From NCBI GenBank assembly GCA_008711295.1, contig VUYV01000073.1, positions 124,001 to 188,000 on the forward strand: 64,000 nt of DNA. The letters run 5' to 3'. Below the pieces are notes generated by a model, which was not told the DNA's origin, did no database searches, and worked only from the letters and a program-made list of their open reading frames with translations. This document shows, piece after piece, positions 26,656 to 36,899 of this stretch. The translations under genes were made by a program, and so were the position numbers. Within the stretch, counting starts at the first letter, position 1, and each line of letters opens with the position of its first letter. Origin of the DNA: Anarhynchus alexandrinus (Eukaryota > Chordata > Aves > Charadriiformes > Charadriidae).

Positions 26656-26701
26656 ACTAGGTCAGACTAGATATCCAGACTAGGTTAGACTAGATATCTA
26701 G
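26656..26701. repeat. 23-bp tandem duplication with CTAG words
   Basis: The units 26656-26678 and 26679-26701 (ACTAGGT-AGACTAGATATC-AG) differ at two positions. Confidence 0.9.
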
Positions 26702-29700
26702 GACAATTTTAAGTTGGAAGGAAACCTTTTTCTTTTCCTAAAATCTGAGGATAAATGCCTTCTTTCTGAATGAAACTGATGTCCCCAAATGATTTCAAAG
26801 GAAATTAAGAGAATTCAGAAAACTATGTGCTTATCATACAATAAGAATGACGATTGTGAACGAAACAAAAATTTGGGTAAATTTCCTAGTCTTTTTGGTC
26901 ACAAACAGATTTTGAGAGACAGGAATTTTTCTCTTCTTTATATGGAATTTGATATTCAGATATTATTTACAAAGTGGATTAGTATGGCCTATTTAGATGC
27001 CAGATAGAGACTTAATTTCAATACAGTCGTTTTCATGGTCAGTACTGTGGTTTCTTTGATGTTTAGAGCTTTTTCTTGTTTTGCTTTTTTTTTAAACCAC
27101 CATAAAGTGGTTAAATGGGTAGTTTGATTTAAGTTGTGAGGCACCTCACTGGGCAGCATACCGAAACACTGCCTCAATTCACCAACATATGAAAATGGTC
27201 AGTCAATCTATTCCATAGAGGATCCAGAAAAGGCAAATAATTCCCGATATAATGATGAATGCTGTCTGAGCTGATGATTCACAGAAAATCTTCCACCTGT
27301 TTTCTAAGATGATGTATTTCAGTGAGCGTTATTTACGGTGTTGCAGAGGTGTTCTGCTGTTGTTGCTTCTGTGTGCACGTGGTATTCATGTTTCCTTCTA
27401 ACCGAACTGGATGTTACCGTAGCACATGTATCTGATGCCTGCCAGTCACCGTCAGAAAACAGGATGATCAAGTAACAGTAATGCAAGAAACAGCAGATGT
27501 GAATGAACCCAATATCCCCCACTTTTTGATCCGGTTTTAAATATTTTCAGCTGTGTGAATTTGAAGGAAATATGCAACTTGGACCAGAATTTTCTTTTGC
27601 TGCCAGAGTCCCTGCTTAGTGGTTGTGGTGGTAGTGATGATGATAGCAGGCCCAGAAGCAATGTTTTGAATATGTATGCCCCCTCCTCATCCCAGAATCA
27701 AAGAAAGGTCTGTGTGCTGCAAGTGGAAGATATGTAGTTGATTTAGCTCCTTGCAAGACTATTTGTTTCTCTGAAGGCATTCCTTGCTTTGATCAATAAG
27801 TTATGATAAATAAAAAACATAGCCATTGCATAAAAGAGTCTTTTTCTTGGGAAGGAATAACGTATCCTAAAAACTCGGCAAGCCCATAATCTCTGCAATG
27901 TGGTATGGCTCCAGATCAAGGGCAATCCTTCCTGCTATTTCCTGGTGCATAGATAGTGCGGTTGGATGATTTGTGAGATGTTTTGTCTTCTAGGAACAGC
28001 CTGCGTAGTAAAGTTTTGGTTGTTGGTTTGGGGTTTTTTTCCCCCAACTAAGTGTAACCTCTTGCTTCAGCATAATAATGACAGTTCCAGTGTTCAAAAC
28101 AAATTATTTAGTATTGGATAAATAAAAGGCTACATTCAAGGCAGCAATATAGATTTTTTTTTGTCCTAATTTATATAAAAAGATTTTAAAGGATCTGTCC
28201 AAGAACACTTAAAATAAATGACAACAGTTCAGACTATTAAAGTGTTTTGAATAGTACAAGATGGGAAGTAGAGACGACCTCTCCCCTCAGTGCCCTAAGT
28301 AAAACACAGATAAAACTGTCTCGCATATCTTGGTATTATGCAAAAGTAGATTTTTCCACCATCTTTCCTTTACTGGAAAAAGCCGAATTTTATCTCATGG
28401 ATTATAATCCTTCCATGCACACAGCACTCCTAACCTGAGTACAGCAACTTGAAGAATGCAAAAACATATAAGCATTTTAGTTTGTAGGGCTGTATTGGTT
28501 GAACTGATGTAAGAGACTGGATATTTTTTAACAGTTATATGTGATAAGGTGCCCCAAAGCAGCATGTCCCATGGGCACTTTACAGAACAGCAAAACCACT
28601 TGGAGTTTTCTACCTCCCAACCACAATTAGGATGCTCACTTCCTAGGATGCTTGCTTCCTCTCTGCACCCTGCAAGGATCTTTTGCATCCTCTTAGAGTC
28701 AGGGAAATAGATCTGAACCTGCAGTTATTAGGGAAGAAGCGTCTTAAGGTGCTGAAGGGGAGAGTTCAAACAAGAATTAGATCTTGATCACTGGATTGCA
28801 GTTCACGTTGTTTTTGACATTTGAGAAATCGTATAAGGACTTCCTCCAGATATTATAGAATGAAGAAAACACTAATTAAAATGCATAGACCTGTAGTTTG
28901 GGTTGGTTTGCACCAGGACAGGACTCACATAAGCAAAAAGAAAGTAAGTTGGAAGGAGAAGAATAATTCATGATTTACATAGCAACAACCTTAGTCTCCT
29001 ATAGCACCAAGTAGTAGAAGTTCTACAGGATGTGATCCACTATGCAGAGTAAAACCACAATTTCATCCTTCGAGATAGTTCCCCCCAAATAGCTAAACTT
29101 TCCAAAGTTATCAAACCACACTGTCTGTACACAGGAAAGTGACAGAAATAGTTGCTCAGCCACACCACAGAGGACACCATGCTTCATCCTTCAGATGTGA
29201 GAATCCCCATTATATAAGATACATATAACATCTGGAAAGTGTTATACAATACTTTGATTCTATTTATGAATTGTTTGTCATGGATGATACAAATATCCTG
29301 TAGGAAAAATAAATCTGTCCATTTATTTCTCACATTTATTTCCAAATATACACAGTAGGTGAGATAAATTTGTTAATCAAGGGTCATTGCAACATTAGTG
29401 GCTTTAGGCTCTGCACATAAAGTAAACCAATGGCATTTCTGTTTTAAGTTACCTTCACCTGAAGCAAATGAATGTAGAAGAAACAGATGTAATTTTTTTA
29501 TGATTGAGATAAGGTCACGTGTCTTTCAATGTGAAATACAGAATATTCTGAAGAGTTTGGGATTAAATTACATTGCTGCTGTGTTGTTTGATAGGCATTG
29601 CCTTAGTCCTCCACCAGTTTTAGTTATAACTCCATTGAGATTAATAATTATTCCCCCTTCATTTCCTAATACCTGAAGATTGGAAACAACTTGTTTAAAT

Positions 29701-31517
29701 ATAATTAAATTCCTTCAACATATTCCATCAGTAGTTAGCCTTTGCAAACCATCATAATCACGCACTTGAAGAGACAAGCACCTTGATTAAAGATGTAGAT
29801 TGTTCTTGAATTGCCACTTGAGATATGTTAAAGAAAGATACCTAAAACAGTCTTTAACTGTATGACTTTCTCACATAAAAATTTAAATTGCTGAGAAACA
29901 GATGACTAATTAGAGCAGTAGGCTATTCAAATGAGACAAAATATTACAATAAATACGACTTTCTTATTCTTGAAAAAAAATGCAGATGCTGATTATTCCG
30001 TTATACTCCAGAAACATTCATTTTTCAGATTTTAATTGAAAGTCTGAATTCACATGTTTTTTTAACTCCATCAAGGAAAGCAGCACACAAGTAGGCTATG
30101 GTTCACATAATCAGTTTAATCTGTTAACTTTGTGAAAATAAATGGGAAGCAGGAATCATTTGCAGCAACTCTGCCAGGACACCCCCTTTAAAAAAAAAAT
30201 TTGTTCTTTCTTTCTTTGTAGGGAAGACAAGTTTTCTACATGTAGCTTAACTAAATAGGGCTTTCTATTTGCAAGAATTTCTTGAAATCATCTCAGATTC
30301 CTAGTGCTGTCAGGAATCAAAAATTAGGATGTTATCTTCTGGGAAATTATTTAAACTAACCAATCCGTTCTGAAAGGAAATCCTAAACTTCCAGCACTTC
30401 TCTTTTCAGAATAAAAACGTTACAGTTTGATACTTTTTAAAATGAAGGGAAAGAAATGGGGGGATAGGGAGGAAAGAGAATTGGTAGCTGCCGCAGAATT
30501 GTCTTGTGAAGCAAAGGTCTAGAAACAAGCAGTTGAGCACATAAAGACTGGTTGACAAAATAGTTTAGAAAAACAACTATTTCAGCAAAACAGCAGAAGA
30601 AAAGCTGACTGTGTATATTGAGGCTAATGAAGAGAAGCAAAAAGCAGAGACTGCTGCTAAACTTAAGGATTTACCAGTGAAAGACCAGATAGGTGACAAC
30701 TGAAAGAACAAAGCTTTCAAAGGCACTAGCAGAAGCTGAAAGGACTCTGGAAGCTTATTAGTTGTCCTTTCTGTCCTCTCCCAAGTGACAAAGAATTCTC
30801 TGACTAACTTATCATCTGTATTTTAGTTTTTCTTCAAAAATACTTGTGCTTCTCAGGTAGAGCTTACTATCCTGCTACAATTACCCTTGGCAAAGGGACA
30901 ATCATGCACTCTTTTATTTTCTCTACTTATAATACAAATACAAAAAGGAAAATATTTATGTCAGAAAAAAAAGTATAATACAAAACTCTCCTGATTTTTA
31001 TTTCAAGCATGATCAAAATGGGTATTTCCTGCAAATATTTGAAAATGCAATCAAGTGAAGCTCACCTGAAAATGCAAGAAAAAAATACAATCAAAATCTC
31101 ATGGTCCCATTTGGAAAAATATATATATTTCTGTAAATCTTTTTTGCTAAATCAATTGTTGAGATAGTAATTAATTCCTTTATGCAAATTGTGAAGTGTT
31201 CAGTAAATTAAAAAGATCCATAATGAAATCCTTTGTTTTTTAGAGCCTTGTAGCCACTACACTGGTCACCTCATATCTGGTATCAAATAAGGTGAAAAAT
31301 AAGTTAAATGTTTGAGTATTGAAGGCAGTTTATAAGGAAGAAACAACCCCCTCATTTTACTTCCTATTTTGTTGCTATTTTCTTATTGTTGTTGTTTTGT
31401 TTTGTTTTTCTTTGCTTTGATTGAAGTCAGACTAATTAAATTAGAAAAAAAATGGGTTTTTAATTTGGAATATTTTTCCAGGAATTAAAATTTTTCTTGA
31501 GTTCTTTCTGGAAGGAA
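26702..31517. other. AT-rich noncoding stretch
   Basis: I see no gene. Small ORFs at 27319-27737, 28247-28688 and 29398-29676 overlap on both strands and show no domain. No repeat ends were recognised. TTTG-like low-complexity DNA is present at 31388-31410. Confidence 0.6.
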
Positions 31518-31567
31518 TGAAATAGTCTGTCATGTTTTTGTGTGAAATAGTCTTTCATGTTTTTGTG
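31518..31567. repeat. 25-bp tandem duplication
   Basis: The units 31518-31542 and 31543-31567 (TGAAATAGTCT-TCATGTTTTTGTG) differ at one position (G or T). Confidence 0.9.
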
Positions 31568-32939
31568 AGTCAATAATTTGACTAAAAGCTTACTCTGATG
31601 ATGGCTTAATGCAGCACACTGGAGGAATAAACAGTTGATGAATACAGGGATTTGATCACACTTCATTTCAGTGAAGTAATCAACTTTTACCAATCTCCCA
31701 TTCTCCTCCAAGCAACACTCATGATAATCTTCCACTTTTTCTTTGGACAACTATTTCCTCAGTTTTTCAACGAAGTAGTTGCAGTGGGACATCTACCATC
31801 CATGGAGAAATTCAAAGTGATTCACCCAGCTGAATAGAAGCTATTATTTTACGCTTGATAATGACCTTGCTTAATTACAACTGAAAGCACAACCTGACTT
31901 CACAGAGCAAGCTGGTGAAAAAGCAAAGTATCAGCTGTCTACCATGCCACCTGGTATCCTAAATCCTTCTCAGGCTGTTCTTTAATCTGGGGAATAGTAG
32001 AGAGTAAGTGTTTGCTGCTTTGGCTCCTAACCTCCTCCTATCCAGAAACAGCCAAGTGTGTCATTTCTTATAATACTGAATTTCCCTGTGGTACTTGGTG
32101 CAGCAAAACATCTCACGCTGCTGTCCTGCCTTCAAGAGATGACAAGGACAAATTAACATGCCCTTCCAGTCAAGCTGAACTCAGATAACTGTTGCCAAGG
32201 AAATGTCCCCTCATCGCTAGAACCTGCACATGCAGAGGAGGATGGGGCTCAATCGCACTTCCCACCTAGTCCAAAGCCATAGAAAGCTTATGGGGGAAAT
32301 GGCAAGACCCATTTTTGTACATCCATTATGTTTAGCGTAAATAGCACCACCTTGTGTTCTCAGCCGTACCATTTGTAAGATTGTCCTACTGTAAATCATT
32401 CCTATACACTCTTTTCTGTAGTAATTAAAACAACACTCTTTGCTGTGCCCCTGGGTTAATATAATTTGTTTTATTCACAGCCTAAGTCATTTACCTCCCT
32501 GCAGCACACTGTTATATTACGTCTACCCAGCAGGGTTGAGGGAGCAAGTAGAGTACATTTCAAGGTGTACATAAATCCTGTTCAGGTTATTCCAAATGAA
32601 ATAATAAGCTAAGTGATATCTGCTTGACTCCCATAGGGCAAACTCATAGGAAGATACAGAATGATTCAGGAAAATCAAAGCCTTTCCTCAGACACCTTCA
32701 TTTAAAAAAAGGGAGAGGGAAAAATACAAAGACAGAGGATAAAGAACTGGGCACTCTGGAAATGTCATAAAGGACAGAGCCATGGCCACCATGGGAATAC
32801 CAACCTCTGTTTTGAAGGTGCGTACCAATACCATACCCTTCTCTACAAGTGGATTGAAGTCACAAAGTCCAGCATTGACACTTCTGAAAATCAGAGGAAA
32901 ATTTTAAAGAACTCTAAAAGGACCTATCTTAGAAACCAA
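31568..32939. other. Noncoding stretch
   Basis: I see no gene. ORFs at 31652-31837 (+) and 32217-32399 (-) show no domain. Confidence 0.6.
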
Positions 32940-33720
32940 ACATTACAGAAAAAGCCACAAGCCATCTAGTCCAGTTCATCTAGAGAAGGGTAAGAACAAG
33001 ACAAGTGTGTACAATGGTAATATCCTCCCAGCTACTGACAATTTTCCATTTAGAGGGTTTCCTATGTATGTTATGGTTCATCTATTTAGTAATATGTAGA
33101 TAACAGATCTTCCAAATATTCCAAGTAGTTTACAGACATTCCTGTGGTAATTAACTCCATCTGTTTGTTTTGGACTTGGCTTTCATTGGTTTAATTTGAT
33201 GGCCGCTTGCTCTTTTAGTGAAAGAGGCACCAACCACTCACTCCTTGTCATCCTCCTTCATGCCACTGATGATTTTTGTAGAATTTCTAGTGACCTCTTC
33301 CCCAAGCTGAAAAGTTCCAGCCTATTTATTCAGCCATCATAAAGAAGCAGTCTTTAAGGACCTTCGATCATCTTTGTTGATCATGAATTTATACAACTGC
33401 ATAGTAGTGTTTTCTGGTTTGTTCTCTGTTCCTTGCCTAACAATTCATCAGATTTGATTTAATTTTTTGAATGCTGCCAAACACTGAGCAATTTTCATGC
33501 AGTCATTTGTCATGACTCCACACACTGTGTGTTTGTCAGCATAGAGTTCATTATTTTATATAAGAAAATAGGACTGTTTCTCCCCTCATCTATAACTTTA
33601 CATATATTTACACTGAATTCCATCTGCCATTTTATTGCCAAGTCATTCAGTCCGCTAAGGTCCTTCTGAAATTTTTCACAGGTGTCTCTGAACTTTAGTG
33701 CCTTGAGAAACCTTGTTTAA
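32940..33720 (-). mobile_element. Ancient CR1/L3-like LINE remnant
   Basis: The plus strand carries, in the order expected of an inverted CR1/L3 3' half, several decayed landmarks: CCATCTAGTCCAGTTCATC (about 32963), ACTCCTTGTCATCC (33240), TGACCTCTTCCCCAAGCTG followed by TTCCAGCC (33291-33322), ATCAGATTTGATTT (33448) and GCCAAGTCATTCAGTC with GGTCCTTCTGAA (33637-33670). These correspond to conserved blocks I know from turtle and crocodile CR1 copies read in reverse. All frames are broken and no tail repeat remains, so the insertion is very old. The ends are approximate. Confidence 0.55.
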
Positions 33721-35262
33721 CCACATTTAATTTGGGTAAAATAAGATAAGTTTCCATGGGAACTTTTAAGCAATGACGTTTAGAGCTGAGTGAACGCTGA
33801 AGACAGTAGGGAAGCCAAGAACCAAATACAAATAGGATCCATTGTGGTCATAAGCCACAGAAACTAGTGCAAAAGACAGTCTTGGAAACCAAGAAGATAC
33901 AGCTTGTCCCTACTGTTTGATTTGCTCTGTGTTGCAGAAACCAGACTCTTCAGTTAACAAAATATTTGACTGGAGCTCTGTGTCCTGGGAATGACTCGTT
34001 AGGATATACTCTGAATATTGGACAATAGCTTAGCAACAGCACTGCAATGGACTCGGATGTTTTATCTCAAAGACCAAGAACCTCAGGCCTTTGGTTACCA
34101 CGAAGCAAAAAAGGATATATCCATCTCTAGCATGAGACCCATTCTGAGAAAAAGAAAAAAAAATGGTAATAATTTGCTCAGCACTGTGTGTATTCTCAGT
34201 ATTACTCAAATTCTTCCAGTGTTTTCATCTGAGTTATTTTGGGATGAAATACCACGCCATGATAACATACCCTATGGATAGAATCCCGGGATTACAAGAA
34301 TTCTCTGGATTATTCAATATAATCTATCATTTTTGAAGTACCGAACTGTTTTATTTTTCTACTTTCAATCTGTGAATCATTGTAACTCTGCTCAGTTGTG
34401 AGCGGGATAATAATAGTTATAAAATAGTTTACTTTATGATGAACTAGTATACTCCCTGTTGTTTCTTTATGAAGAATAAAGAAGGAAGTAATTAAACAGA
34501 AGTTTATTGACATGAGTTTTACCACTTTGGAGAAATGTAAATAATGAGGTTTAACTCAGGAGAGGATTCACTAATAGTAATAGAGAGAGATTAAGTTACA
34601 CATCTAGATCAATATGGCCATAGAAGATTTACAAGCAGATGTTTCATTGTACTTCCATAGTCTGCATTTGTTTAGTGAAAAGCTTTCTGTGCTAAAGTGA
34701 CATTGTCACTTCACTGCCTTAGAAAAATGATGGAAAACAACCATAACTAACATCAAGAAAACTTTTCTTTCCAGGCAGCATAGAGAGAATTACCTGTCAC
34801 ATATGACTCACCATTTCCTATATCTTTTCAAACAGTGCCTCTTTGTTACTAACTAATTGGAAGAACAATAGTGGGCATACAAAATATTCTGAGAAAGATA
34901 ATGAAAACACTGAATTCTGATTGTTCTATTAAAAATGTAGCAATTCATCATTTAGCATCATTAGTGGCTGATAACTGGGACTGCGTCTGTAATACCCGTT
35001 TGAGGTTTTATTGTGTTTCAGTCAACATAAAGCATAGGTTAACTGTAATAGCTGTCTGTATTAAAATTTAGATACTGCCTGTTGAAAATGGATAGTAATT
35101 TGGTGATTATTCATATTTTTAAACATTCTGCATTACACTAATTTATTATGCACAATTAAATTAGACTGCATGGAGCATATGGATTTTTTTCTTTTTTTAT
35201 ACTTATTTGTGGCAGTGATGAATGGCAGATAATTTATAACACTGAAGTTTAATAATTAAAAT
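33721..35262. other. AT-rich noncoding stretch
   Basis: I see no gene. ORFs at 34018-34281 (+), 34310-34525 (-) and 34871-35071 (+) show no domain. Confidence 0.6.
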
Positions 35263-35266
35263 GACT

Positions 35267-35272
35267 TTTATT
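35267..35272 (-). promoter_or_regulatory. AATAAA poly(A)-signal-like site
   Basis: On the minus strand AATAAA lies 10 bases past the TAG stop of the ORF at 35283-35612. It could serve as a poly(A) signal if that ORF is a terminal exon, but AATAAA is frequent in AT-rich DNA. Confidence 0.2.
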
Positions 35273-35282
35273 ATTCTGTTTA

Positions 35283-35612
35283 CTAGTTTCTTCTTTCTGC
35301 AGTCTCTTGTAATTTTGCCACATGATTAGCAGCAAATTTTGCACAGCAGCACCTTCTAATAGAACGCAGCATGGACAATTTTCCATGCAGATTCAATCTC
35401 CGTCTATATTCCACTAATCCCTTGATTGTTCCTGGGGAAAATAATCGGATCCCTGTTGTGTTCCTGATGCACTGAGCATTCGTAAAGATAATAACAAGAT
35501 TCAGTACATCCAGAAACTGAGGATACGCATCTGCTCTTTGGCCTAACTGAAAAGGGCCACACAAGGAGCCTGGTCTATCGTTCACTGAAGCTTTATCATG
35601 ATTAATACAGCT
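35283..35612 (-). other. Unassigned ORF, possible terminal exon
   Basis: The frame is open for about 110 codons from a TGA upstream of 35612 to the TAG at 35285-35283. The first ATG-like start is a GTG (35585), so it would need to be an exon, not a complete gene. The product has balanced composition, with segments such as PQFLDVLNLVIIF and FSPGTIKGLVEYRRRL, a Cys/Arg-rich patch (RSIRRCCCAKF) and a charged C-terminus (KLQETAERRN). A good acceptor-like sequence (GGCCCTTTTCAG) lies inside the frame near 35553-35542, and AATAAA follows the stop. It lies about 40 bp beyond the end of the neighbouring LTR. I recognise no family. It could be a chance ORF. Confidence 0.2.
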
Positions 35613-36059
35613 TCATTTGTAGACTGCGTCTACTTGCAGTGGAAATATGGTTTTGTGGTGGGTTAACCTTGGCTGGCTGCCAGGTGCCCACCAAGCCGCT
35701 CTCTCGCTCCCTGTCCTCAGCAGGACAGGAGGACAAAATAAGATGAAAAATCTTGTGGGTTGGGATAAGGACAGGCAGATTGCGTACCAATTACCATCAC
35801 GGCCAAAACAGTCTTGACTTAAGGAAGATTAATTTAATTGATTGCCAATAAATAACAAAGTAAGATAGTGAGAAATAAAAACAAAACTAAAAATACTTTC
35901 TCTGTACCCTCCCTCTTCCCAGGCTCAACTTCACTCTCAACTCTTCTACCTCCTTCCCTCTCCCCCCGAGTGGTGCAGGGGGACAGGGAATGGTGGTTGC
36001 GGTCTGTTTATAATGCTTAGTCTCTGCTGCTCCTTCCTCCTTATGCTCTTCCCCTGCTC

Positions 36060-36310
36060 CAATGTGCGTCCTTCCAACGGGCTGCAGTTCTTCAAGAACT
36101 GCTCCAGCATGAGTTCTCTTCATGGGGTACAGTCCTTCAGGAATGGACTGCTCCAGCATGGGTCCCCTGCAGGCTGCAACTTTCTTCAAGTTAGATCCAC
36201 CTGCTCCAGCATGGGGTCTTCCATGGGCTGCAGTGTGGGGATCTGTTTTACCATGGTCCTCCATGGGCTGCAGGGGGACAACCTGTTTCACCGTTGTCTT
36301 CTCCATGGGG
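36060..36310. repeat. Minisatellite-like repeats inside the LTR
   Basis: Diverged units carrying CTGCTCCAGCATG, GGGCTGCAG and CTTCA words recur four to six times. They keep a minus-strand frame open for 152 codons (35887-36345) with repeated GRTHAGAG-like words, an effect of repeat structure, not a gene. Confidence 0.6.
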
Positions 36311-36373
36311 CTGTAGGAGAATCTCTGCTCCGGCTCCTGGAGCACCTCCTTCCCCTCCTTCTTCTCTTACTTT

Positions 36374-36637
36374 CATAGAATCATAGAATGATAGAATGGT
36401 TTAGGCTGGAAAGGACCTTGAAGATCATCGAGTTCCAACCCCCCTGCCATAGACAGGGACACCTCCCACTAGACCAGCTTGCCCAAGGCCACGTCCAGCC
36501 TGGCCTTGAACACCTCCAGGGATGGGGCCTCAACAACCTCTCTGGGCAACCTGTTCCAGTGCCTTACCACCCTTAAAGTGAAAAACTTCTTCCTAATGTT
36601 TAATCTAAACCTGCCCTCTTCCAGTTTACAGCCACCA
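36374..36637 (-). mobile_element. CR1 LINE 3' end nested in the LTR
   Basis: This is a 5'-truncated CR1, 264 bp, inserted in the LTR in the same minus orientation. The tail on the minus strand is ATTCTATCATTCTATGATTCTATG. The exact 6-bp direct repeat TACTTT flanks it (36368-36373 and 36638-36643), and the LTR sequence resumes directly after the right copy, so it is a target-site duplication. The ORF2 C-terminal frame is open to its natural stop at 36471-36469, and tail and body are close to consensus, so it is the youngest CR1 in the window. Confidence 0.93.
36469..36637 (-). pseudogene. CR1 ORF2 C-terminal fragment
   Basis: The minus frame reads through the conserved CR1 block [19 protein letters not shown] then [20 protein letters not shown] and ends at TAG (36471-36469). 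In a complete CR1 this lies after the reverse transcriptase domain of ORF2, the endonuclease/reverse transcriptase polyprotein. Only about the last 56 codons are present because of 5' truncation at insertion. There is no promoter or start codon of its own. The few ORF residues upstream of 36637 come from the LTR. Confidence 0.85.
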
Positions 36638-36899
36638 TACTTTGATGTCTGCAGGGCAGTTTTGCTCACATTTTCTCACCTGTCTCTCAGACCTGTTGTG
36701 CAGTGGTTTTTACCCTTTCTTAAATATCACAGAGACACCAATGGTGTCACTGATTGGCTCAGCTTTGGGCAGTGGTGGGTCACTTTGGAGCCATCTGGAA
36801 CTGGCTTTGTCCAACATGGGGCAGCTCCTGGTCTCTTCTCCAAGAGGCCATCCCTGAAGCACTCCTGCTGCCAAAATCTTGCCACATAAACCAAATACA

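Larger units (their letters stand above)
35654..36899 (-). mobile_element. Solo LTR of an avian endogenous retrovirus, with nested CR1
   Basis: The element is bounded by TGTGGTGGGTTAACC (35654) and CAAATACA (ending 36899), the 5'-TG...CA-3' form. In the orientation of related avian LTRs it reads on the minus strand. Its length is 1246 bp, or about 976 bp without the CR1 and its duplicated target site. Its middle (about 36060-36310) consists of diverged repeats around CTGCTCCAGCATGGG and CCATGGGCTGCAG, a feature of this LTR type. Flanks GGTTT and GGCAT match at 3 of 5 bases, so a target duplication is at best eroded. No primer-binding site or gag/pol/env lies on either side, so it is a solo LTR left by recombination. 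Family recognised from memory; no subfamily name is claimed. Confidence 0.8.

Noticed and set aside
35600..35653. Primer-binding site and internal provirus next to the LTR
   Set aside because: The bases after the LTR end do not resemble a tRNA 3' end complement, and no gag, pol or env frame follows.
35887..36345. 152-residue minus ORF
   Set aside because: It lies wholly inside the LTR and follows its internal repeats; it is not a retroviral gene and not a host gene.
36479..36889. 136-residue plus ORF
   Set aside because: It is antisense to the CR1 ORF2 fragment and then runs into the LTR; a shadow of those repeats.
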